A DNA stretch of 11,752 nucleotides. It comes from UBA7236 sp964638865. GTDB lineage: Bacteria; Bacteroidota; Bacteroidia; Chitinophagales; BACL12. This document shows, piece after piece, positions 6,490-11,752 of the stretch (its first letter is position 1; every line of letters begins with the position of its first letter). Made by a program: the position numbers and the translations under genes. The notes beneath the pieces are model-generated. The model made no database searches. It was not told the origin of the DNA and was given only the letters and a program-made list of their open reading frames with translations. The DNA lies in NCBI GenBank assembly GCA_964638865.1, contig CAZXBG010000125.1:1-11752 (forward strand), written 5' to 3'.

Positions 6490-7956
6490 TCAACTAATTT
6501 TCCTAACTGCCTCTCCCCATTCAAAATAAAGTGCATCAGCAGCAACCAATTTCATTTTTGGTGAAAATATGGATGGCTCTCGCTCATTTTTCTTCAATTC
6601 TTCCATCGTAAATAATCCTGCGCCAATTCCTGCTAACATAGCTGCTCCTTTTGCCGTTGATTCTAAATTTTTGGGTCTGATAACTGGAATCTGCAATTGA
6701 TCACTTTGAAATTGCATCATCCAGTTATTTGCCGATGCGCCGCCGTCAACTTTTAATTCTTTTAAGGTAATTCCGGAATCTTTTTTCATGGCATCAAATA
6801 CATCGCGCACCTGATAACATATTCCTTCCAAGGCAGCACGCACAATATGATTTTTATTTGTTCCTCTGCTTAATCCCGTTAAACTTCCTTTTGCATACAT
6901 ATCCCAATGCGGTGCTCCAAGGCCCGTAAATGCAGGAACAAAATAAACTCCTCCGTTATCGGGAAGCGATGCGGCCATTTCTTCTGTTTCTTCTGCAGAA
7001 GTTATGATCTGCAAATTATCTCTTAACCAATGAATAACTGCTCCCGCAATAAATACACTGCCTTCCAAGGCATATTCTATTTTATTATTTATTCCCCATG
7101 CAATAGTGGTTAATAATTTTGATTCCGATAACCGAAAATCAGCACCTATGTTCATCAACATAAAACATCCTGTTCCATAAGTGTTTTTAGCAGATCCTTT
7201 TTCAAAACAACATTGTCCGAATAATGCTGCCTGTTGATCTCCTGCAACCCCTTTTATCGGAATTTCTTTTCCATTAATATTTGCAAAACCAAAATCATCA
7301 ACGGAATTTTTTACCTGTGGTAATATTTGGACAGGTATATTTAATAATTTTAATAATGTTTCATCCCATTCCATTTTTTTAATATCAAATAACATGGTTC
7401 TCGATGCATTGCTCACATCTGTTGCGTGAATTTTGCCGTCGGTAAGTTTCCAAATCAGCCAGCTATCAATAGTGCCAAATATTAAATTTCCTGCTTCTGC
7501 TTTTTCTCTGGCACCATCCACATTGTCGAGTATCCAATTGATCTTGGTTCCGGAAAAATAAGCATCTATAATTAATCCCGTAGTATTTCGAATATATTTT
7601 TCATGACCATCCTGTTTGAGGTTTTCACAAAATTCGGCAGTTCTTCTGTCCTGCCAAACTAGGGCATTATAAATTGGTTCGCCGGTAATTTTATCCCAAA
7701 CAACGGTAGTTTCCCGTTGATTCGTTATTCCAATCGAAACAATATCCTCCGGTTTTATTCCGGAGTTTTTAATCACAGTTTGTATAGTAAATAATTGTGT
7801 CTCCCAAATTTCATTAGCATTGTGTTCCACCCATCCCGGTTGCGGAAATATTTGTTCGAATTCTTTTTGCTCCTTTGTTATTTCTTTTAAATTCTCATCA
7901 AAAAGAATTGTCCTGGAGGAAGTGGTGCCCTGATCAATTGCTAAAATATATTTCAT
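6490..7956 (-). CDS. glpK: glycerol kinase
   Basis: This 488-residue FGGY-family kinase phosphorylates glycerol to sn-glycerol 3-phosphate with ATP in the cytoplasm, the entry step of glycerol use and lipid backbone recycling. Seen: the phosphate loop DQGTTSSR (8-15), substrate-binding QRET (80-83) and WQDRRT (101-106), SGTK (135-138), the second ATP-domain motif GVAGDQQAALFGQ with the catalytic Asp240, TYGTGCF (259-265), TGLGAPHWD and the adenine-side GGASAN region. These agree specifically with glycerol kinase rather than other FGGY sugars, and the length is close to the usual 495-500. It lies 5 bp after the stop of the EEP-fold protein gene and is probably co-transcribed with it. No glycerol facilitator or glycerol-3-phosphate dehydrogenase is in the window. 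Upstream of the ATG there is no clear Shine-Dalgarno. Confidence 0.97.
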   Translation of the reverse strand: MKYILAIDQGTTSSRTILFDENLKEITKEQKEFEQIFPQPGWVEHNANEIWETQLFTIQTVIKNSGIKPEDIVSIGITNQRETTVVWDKITGEPIYNALVWQDRRTAEFCENLKQDGHEKYIRNTTGLIIDAYFSGTKINWILDNVDGAREKAEAGNLIFGTIDSWLIWKLTDGKIHATDVSNASRTMLFDIKKMEWDETLLKLLNIPVQILPQVKNSVDDFGFANINGKEIPIKGVAGDQQAALFGQCCFEKGSAKNTYGTGCFMLMNIGADFRLSESKLLTTIAWGINNKIEYALEGSVFIAGAVIHWLRDNLQIITSAEETEEMAASLPDNGGVYFVPAFTGLGAPHWDMYAKGSLTGLSRGTNKNHIVRAALEGICYQVRDVFDAMKKDSGITLKELKVDGGASANNWMMQFQSDQLQIPVIRPKNLESTAKGAAMLAGIGAGLFTMEELKKNEREPSIFSPKMKLVAADALYFEWGEAVRKIS

Positions 7957-7961
7957 CCCGC

Positions 7962-9038
7962 TTAATTTTTTAATTTCACTTGCATAAGTACGGGCTGATG
8001 ATCGGAGAACTCAAAATTTGTATTAATCGTTTTTATTTTTTGTAATTCGATGTTTGGAGAGATCAGATAAAAATCTATTACCGTTTTAAATGTTTTATCA
8101 TTTAAAGGAGTTTCTAAATGTCTGTTGGTTGGAACATCAGGATCATAAGCCCAGAGCCAGTTCTCGGGTGTATAATCAAAACTCATGGCTGGTGGCATAA
8201 ATCCATCGTAACCTCCTATCGGCTCGAAAAAATCGTGTTTAAAGTTTGGGGGACATTGATTCCAATCGCCACCGGCTATAACATAATTTCCTTTTTTATA
8301 TTCTTCTTCCACATAATTTTTAAGAAAATTCATTTCTGCATTTTTAATTTCACCCGTCTCGTCATACGCGGAATTATGGGTATTAATTATAATTAATTCT
8401 TTGCCATTTGACATTGGATAACGCTGAGCCAAAAAACATCTGTCGAGAAAAAATATTCTCGTTGGCCACGGGAATTTTCCCGGATACTGATATCGCTGTG
8501 ATTCAGTAGGTTGATATTTTGAATAAGTTGCAACTCCGCCTGTTACTTTTCCCATAGGATTGGTATAAGGAACAGGAACAAAATTAACATCATAATTTAA
8601 TCCAAAACTCGCAGAATAATCTTTTAAGGAATGGAAAACACTGTCGTATTGATTTATGGAATAACTTCTAGACGAATTAACATCAATTTCCTGTATCAGA
8701 AAAAAATCAACAGAGTCGTTTGAGGATATCATTTTTAGCTGTCCCTCAAAATTTTTATCCCATAATGGTCTTGGTGCTCTTACCATTTTTCCTCCATCAT
8801 AAAAAAAATCACTTTCTTTTCCTAAACCGCCATAACCAATATTCCAAATCATGAGATTTATAATGGAATCAATATCGGACAACATAATCCCCTTGCCATC
8901 GATACTTATTTTTTCTTTTGTTTCCGGAATCGGTTTATATTCCGTAATTGTTCCATATAGAATTACACCAATAAGATACAGTGCAACTATAAGCACAAGT
9001 AAAAGGATAATGCGGATCGATTTTTTTATATATTTCAT
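7962..9038 (-). CDS. membrane-anchored endonuclease/exonuclease/phosphatase-family protein
   Basis: This 358-residue protein has one N-terminal membrane helix (about 9-29, IRIILLLVLIVALYLIGVIL after MKYIKKS) and a catalytic EEP domain facing out of the cytoplasm by inference. The DNase I/phosphatase-type site looks complete: Asn66 (MIWNIGYGG), Glu117 (LIQEID), His221 (NTHNSAY), Asp258 and Asn260 (GGDWNQ), Asp322 (VIDFYL) and Asp346-His347 (FSDHQPV). Members act on DNA, RNA, phospholipids, inositol phosphates or sphingomyelin; the substrate cannot be told. The Met codon at 9038 is the last triplet before the scaffold gap, but the Lys-rich stretch and helix right after it make it a good start. 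The open frame runs into the N block only artificially. It precedes glpK by 5 bp. The promoter is lost in the gap. Confidence 0.85.
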   Translation of the reverse strand: MKYIKKSIRIILLLVLIVALYLIGVILYGTITEYKPIPETKEKISIDGKGIMLSDIDSIINLMIWNIGYGGLGKESDFFYDGGKMVRAPRPLWDKNFEGQLKMISSNDSVDFFLIQEIDVNSSRSYSINQYDSVFHSLKDYSASFGLNYDVNFVPVPYTNPMGKVTGGVATYSKYQPTESQRYQYPGKFPWPTRIFFLDRCFLAQRYPMSNGKELIIINTHNSAYDETGEIKNAEMNFLKNYVEEEYKKGNYVIAGGDWNQCPPNFKHDFFEPIGGYDGFMPPAMSFDYTPENWLWAYDPDVPTNRHLETPLNDKTFKTVIDFYLISPNIELQKIKTINTNFEFSDHQPVLMQVKLKN

Positions 9039-9138
9039 NNNNNNNNNNNNNNNNNNNNNNNNNNNNNNNNNNNNNNNNNNNNNNNNNNNNNNNNNNNNNN
9101 NNNNNNNNNNNNNNNNNNNNNNNNNNNNNNNNNNNNNN
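9039..9138. other. scaffold gap of exactly 100 N
   Basis: One hundred unknown bases, a conventional placeholder for an unmeasured join. The shared upstream region of the two divergent units (EEP protein/glpK to the left, lipase-like hydrolase to the right) falls here, so promoters and possibly whole genes are hidden. Confidence 0.98.
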
Positions 9139-9142
9139 CGTG

Positions 9143-9161
9143 AAGGTAAAAGTTTTACCTT
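9143..9161. promoter_or_regulatory. 19-bp palindrome upstream of the lipase-like gene
   Basis: AAGGTAAAAGTTTTACCTT has two perfect 9-nt arms around a single G. It lies 30 bp before the ATG at 9192 and directly next to TATATTTA (9161-9168), a 7-of-8 match to the -7 consensus TAnnTTTG; the matching -33 element would be in or near the gap. Operator for an unidentified regulator is the likeliest reading. No T tract follows, arguing against a terminator. Confidence 0.35.
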
Positions 9162-9191
9162 ATATTTATGCCAACTTACTATAAAGTAATT

Positions 9192-10028
9192 ATGATACAT
9201 TCTACATATGATTGGAAGAATAATAAGGGTCAGCCTATTTTTGCGCAGCGCTGGTTGCCGGTGGGTAAACCTGCTGCTGTAATATGTCATGTGCATGGGC
9301 AAAGCGATCACAGCAGCAGATTTGAGCACGTGGCTGCTTTTTTTGTTGATCATAATATCGCTTTTTTAGGGGTAGATCTTATTGGTCATGGAAAAAGTGC
9401 CGGTGCGCGAGGACATGTTAGGTCATTTAGTGAATATACGGAGTCGGTGGATATGTTATTGGAGGAAGCAGAAAAATTATTCCCCGGAATTCCTGTTTTT
9501 GTTTATGGACATAGTATGGGAGGAACTATTGTTTTACATCATTCTTTTTTGACCACAAGAAATATTAAAGGATATATCGTTACATCGCCGTGGATTAAAC
9601 TTGCTTTTGAACCTCCTGCCTGGAAAGTGGCTTTGGGTAAAACAGTTAAATCCATTTTTCCGGCACTATTACAACCCACGGGATTAGTTGCTTCATTAAT
9701 TTCACATGATGCAGAAGTTGTAGAAACGTACAAGAATGATAAATTAGTGCATGGTAAAATTTCGGCTTCCGCATTTTTTGAAATACTGACACACGGTTAT
9801 GCAATATTAAATCATACAGAAGAATTAAAATATCCTGTTTTATTGATGCACGGCAGCGGAGATAAAGTTACTTCCTGTGATGCAAGTCGCGAATTTGCCG
9901 ATAAACATAAAAAAAATGTAACCTTTCTTGAGATGGATGGACTTTACCATGAAATGCACAACGAACCTCAGCAGTTGACTGTTTTTAATGAAATGTTAAA
10001 TTGGATAAAAAATATAATTAATAAATAG
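9192..10028 (+). CDS. alpha/beta hydrolase, monoacylglycerol-lipase-like (serine hydrolase)
   Basis: This 278-residue hydrolase of the Hydrolase_4 / lysophospholipase group cleaves ester bonds, typically of monoacylglycerols or lysophospholipids. Numbered from this start: oxyanion motif HVHGQSDHS (33-41), DLIGHGKS (62-69), nucleophile Ser108 in YGHSMGG, acid Asp224 in HGSGDKVT, base His253 in GLYHEMHNE. The triad and spacing are complete and there is no signal peptide, so it is probably cytoplasmic. An ATG 24 nt earlier (9168) is in frame and would add MPTYYKVI; I prefer 9192 because MIHSTYDWK resembles the usual family start and 9168 overlaps the possible -7 element. The gene for a membrane protein starts 1 bp after its stop. 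A functional link to glpK across the gap (glycerol from acylglycerols) is possible but only inferred. Confidence 0.88.
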   Translation: MIHSTYDWKNNKGQPIFAQRWLPVGKPAAVICHVHGQSDHSSRFEHVAAFFVDHNIAFLGVDLIGHGKSAGARGHVRSFSEYTESVDMLLEEAEKLFPGIPVFVYGHSMGGTIVLHHSFLTTRNIKGYIVTSPWIKLAFEPPAWKVALGKTVKSIFPALLQPTGLVASLISHDAEVVETYKNDKLVHGKISASAFFEILTHGYAILNHTEELKYPVLLMHGSGDKVTSCDASREFADKHKKNVTFLEMDGLYHEMHNEPQQLTVFNEMLNWIKNIINK

Positions 10029-10029
10029 T

Positions 10030-10479
10030 ATGGCAACAAAACCAAATGCGCTACAGACAATGTCACTAATTTATATTTCACTTATAATGGGTGTGGTATT
10101 ATTTGGAGTTATGACAATCTTTGTATTGGGAAAACCCGCTCAACCTCAGACTGAAATGGATATTTTGGGATATTCTGCTATTATTCTGTCCATTTTAATA
10201 CCGATTGGTGGGATATTTATTTACAATAAATTAATTGCAGAGGTAAAAGAGGCAGACACAAAAACAAAACTAGCAAAATGGCGGGTTGCAACTTTAATTC
10301 GCGCAGCCTCCATTGAGGCACCTTGTTTATTTTGTGTCGTAAATATCATGTTGAGCGGTGCAGATATTTTTTTATATCTGTATGTTGCGTTGCTGGTATT
10401 GATGATATTTAATTTCCCGACAAAGAATAAATTGTTTAATGAACTTCAGATCACAGAGGAAGAATTGAACACAGCATGA
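10030..10479 (+). CDS. four-helix membrane protein of unknown function
   Basis: This 149-residue protein has four hydrophobic segments at about 11-33, 46-65, 88-107 and 109-128, with a charged loop (EVKEADTKTKLAKWR) between the second and third and an acidic tail (ITEEELNTA). The third helix starts with LIRAASIEAPCLF, an Arg-Glu pair inside the membrane that similar small hypothetical proteins in Bacteroidetes share, from memory. I do not recognise a named family. It starts one base after the stop of the hydrolase gene, so it is very probably in the same operon and may be translated by re-initiation. Its stop lies 8 bp from that of the convergent VOC gene, with no terminator hairpin between. 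Confidence 0.8.
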   Translation: MATKPNALQTMSLIYISLIMGVVLFGVMTIFVLGKPAQPQTEMDILGYSAIILSILIPIGGIFIYNKLIAEVKEADTKTKLAKWRVATLIRAASIEAPCLFCVVNIMLSGADIFLYLYVALLVLMIFNFPTKNKLFNELQITEEELNTA

Positions 10480-10487
10480 GTTGATTT

Positions 10488-11543
10488 TCACCTCTTTCTG
10501 TTAAGCCCCATAGCCTTAACCATCCAGTTTGGCAATGCTTCTTCAGGATTTCTTTTTTGTAAATTCAAATGCCAACCGAATTTTTTTAATATCGGAACCT
10601 TATGTGTTTCTACAAATTCTATTAATGCTCCATCCGGATCTTCAATATAAGAAAAATGTCCTGCTGCTTCTCCCATATCAAAATGATCACCGCTGTCCAC
10701 GGTAAATGGATAACCTTTGGTTGTGCATAATTCTTTCATTTCTTTCATGCCCTGAATATCAAAACATAAATGAATAAAACCGAGATCTCCCCAATAACGA
10801 TTTTCAAATATTTTTTTTGCGGGACGATCATAAATTTTTATTAATTCAATTTCGCCGTTTCCTAACAATTTACTGAACGGTCCGCGGCGCGAGGAAGACT
10901 GCGCCAATAATACTCTGCGCGATTTAATTTGTCCGCCGGGTAAAACTGCAGTATCAGCAAAGGTATCTTCGATATCATAAACCACTTTATCAAATCCTAA
11001 AATCTCCCCATAAAATTTCTTTGATTTTTCAATATCTGTAACACCTATTAAAGCACCATAACTTCCCCCTGTTGTAAAATCTGTTTTTCCGAACCAATCG
11101 TCTGCTTTCACAATTTCAAATACATTTCCATAAAGATCTTTCAAATAAAAGTGCGTTTCTCCTTTCGGATCACTTGTAACATCCCCTAAAATATTTACTC
11201 CTTGTTTTTTGAGTTTATTAAATGTTGCATTTACATCGCGGCTTTTTATTTTACAGGCATATATTCCCAAATCGCCATATTGAATTTCAAAAGCAGCTGC
11301 AACCGGCACTCTGGAAGTATATTGCCATATTTCAAATCCACCACCTCCATTCATATTAATAGCGAGTATCGCATGGCGTTTATGAGGTTGCCCTCCTGTA
11401 TAAGGCAACATTAAATTCGCCTCCGCAGCCTCCTCAAATATCTTCACATCCATCCCAAATTTTTCTCTGTACCATCTCCATGCTTCATGCACGAACGGAT
11501 TGCCAATTCCTATTTGTTGTATTCCACTTATTATCGGTTTCAT
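10488..11543 (-). CDS. double VOC-domain (glyoxalase/dioxygenase-fold) protein
   Basis: This 351-residue protein carries two vicinal-oxygen-chelate domains, each of two beta-alpha-beta-beta-beta modules: about 5-147 and 160-312, then a C-terminal tail (KKFGWHLNLQ to NRKR). Module ends keep the metal-ligand Glu (Glu71 in GFEIWQY, Glu143 in NVFEIVK, probably Glu233 in IELIKI, Glu309 in LIEFVE). The His that usually opens a module is seen only at His258 (GFIHLCFD); the others are Gln10 or hydrophobic/Tyr. The usual 2-His/2-Glu site is therefore incomplete in both domains, and it may not be a classical glyoxalase I or extradiol dioxygenase. The substrate is unknown. The ATG at 11543 starts MKPIISGIQQIGIG and is preceded by a -7 element. 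The neighbouring plus-strand unit converges on it 8 bp away. Confidence 0.85.
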   Translation of the reverse strand: MKPIISGIQQIGIGNPFVHEAWRWYREKFGMDVKIFEEAAEANLMLPYTGGQPHKRHAILAINMNGGGGFEIWQYTSRVPVAAAFEIQYGDLGIYACKIKSRDVNATFNKLKKQGVNILGDVTSDPKGETHFYLKDLYGNVFEIVKADDWFGKTDFTTGGSYGALIGVTDIEKSKKFYGEILGFDKVVYDIEDTFADTAVLPGGQIKSRRVLLAQSSSRRGPFSKLLGNGEIELIKIYDRPAKKIFENRYWGDLGFIHLCFDIQGMKEMKELCTTKGYPFTVDSGDHFDMGEAAGHFSYIEDPDGALIEFVETHKVPILKKFGWHLNLQKRNPEEALPNWMVKAMGLNRKR

Positions 11544-11584
11544 TTTCTATTTTCAGTTTATTAATTTATAAATTGTCAATTACT

Positions 11585-11592
11585 CAAAGATA
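11585..11592 (-). promoter_or_regulatory. -7 element upstream of the VOC gene
   Basis: TATCTTTG on the minus strand matches TAnnTTTG exactly, about 41 nt before the ATG at 11543, which would give a leader of roughly 35 nt. No TTG lies 19-21 nt further upstream, where a GATTCGT repeat stands instead (11600-11615), so the promoter is only half supported. Confidence 0.5.
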
Positions 11593-11616
11593 GCAATCGT
11601 GATTCGTGATTCGCGT

Positions 11617-11707
11617 ACCCTCCATCCTTTGTTTTCCCGTGTCCCGATACCCGCTACGCGATACCCTTTCTTGATACCCATTCCACCCTCCATCCTTTGT
11701 TATCCCG
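11617..11707. repeat. direct repeat, ACCCTCCATCCTTTGTT units 68 bp apart
   Basis: A 23-nt unit occurs at 11617-11639 and 11685-11707 with one mismatch (22 of 23). Between and after the copies the sequence is rich in TACCC, GATACCC and GTCCC words (to about 11720). No hairpin with a T tract and no open frame of interest is seen. Similar C-rich degenerate words occur in the 3327-3466 array, but the units are not the same. Confidence 0.75.
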
Positions 11708-11752
11708 CTACCCGTGTCCCATTTTCGTCCAATCAGCCCTTTACAAAATTTA

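Noticed and set aside
9039..9353. Extension of the EEP-fold protein through the N block to 9353
   Set aside because: The reading crosses 100 unknown bases and then runs antisense to the lipase-like hydrolase; the Met at 9038 directly precedes a normal membrane anchor.
1..11752. Defence, toxin-antitoxin, prophage or biosynthetic gene cluster
   Set aside because: Each credible gene is a metabolic, regulatory or membrane protein; no nuclease-helicase, integrase, transposase, or paired small toxin and antitoxin genes are seen.

Overview
The window looks like ordinary chromosome from a member of the Bacteroidetes (Bacteroidota). The evidence is: an AT-rich sequence; promoters of the Bacteroidetes type (TTTG, a 19-21 nt spacer, then TAnnTTTG) upstream of at least two genes; mostly weak or absent Shine-Dalgarno sequences; a C-terminal type IX secretion (T9SS) sorting domain; and several intergenic repeat families. 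A run of exactly 100 N (9039-9138) marks a scaffold gap, so this is a draft assembly or a metagenome-assembled genome. No rRNA, tRNA, CRISPR array, transposase or phage gene is visible.

Layout. 1-376: tandem 117-bp repeats, each able to fold into a long hairpin. 377-1835 (minus strand): a TetR-type regulator and an alpha/beta hydrolase whose genes overlap by 4 bp, with a perfect 18-bp operator lying against the promoter -7 element. 1846-3259 (minus): an arginase-family ureohydrolase followed 1 bp later by a small DUF4260-type membrane protein. 3327-3466: a degenerate short tandem array. 3463-4911 (minus): dihydrolipoyl dehydrogenase with a clear promoter. 4954-5083: a GC-rich element whose paired segments suggest a structured RNA or a dispersed repeat. 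5206-6154 (plus): a secreted T9SS-sorted protein broken by two apparent single-base deletions and lacking a start codon. 6155-6489: a convergent intergenic region carrying a 68-bp perfect palindrome. 6490-9038 (minus): a membrane-anchored endonuclease/exonuclease/phosphatase-fold protein and, 5 bp downstream, glycerol kinase. 9192-10479 (plus): a monoacylglycerol-lipase-like hydrolase and, 1 bp downstream, a four-helix membrane protein. 10488-11592 (minus): a double-VOC-domain protein. 11617-11720: imperfect direct repeats.

Functionally this is mainly housekeeping and small-molecule metabolism: the E3 component of 2-oxoacid dehydrogenases, glycerol phosphorylation, ureohydrolysis, and lipid or xenobiotic ester hydrolysis. 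The lipase-like hydrolase and glycerol kinase could be linked through glycerol released from acylglycerols, but they sit in divergent units on opposite sides of an assembly gap, so this is only suggestive. I see no defence, toxin or biosynthetic system. The most interesting material is non-coding: the repeat families, the lpd-upstream structured element and the palindrome. The autoregulated TetR/hydrolase unit and the broken T9SS gene also merit a second look.
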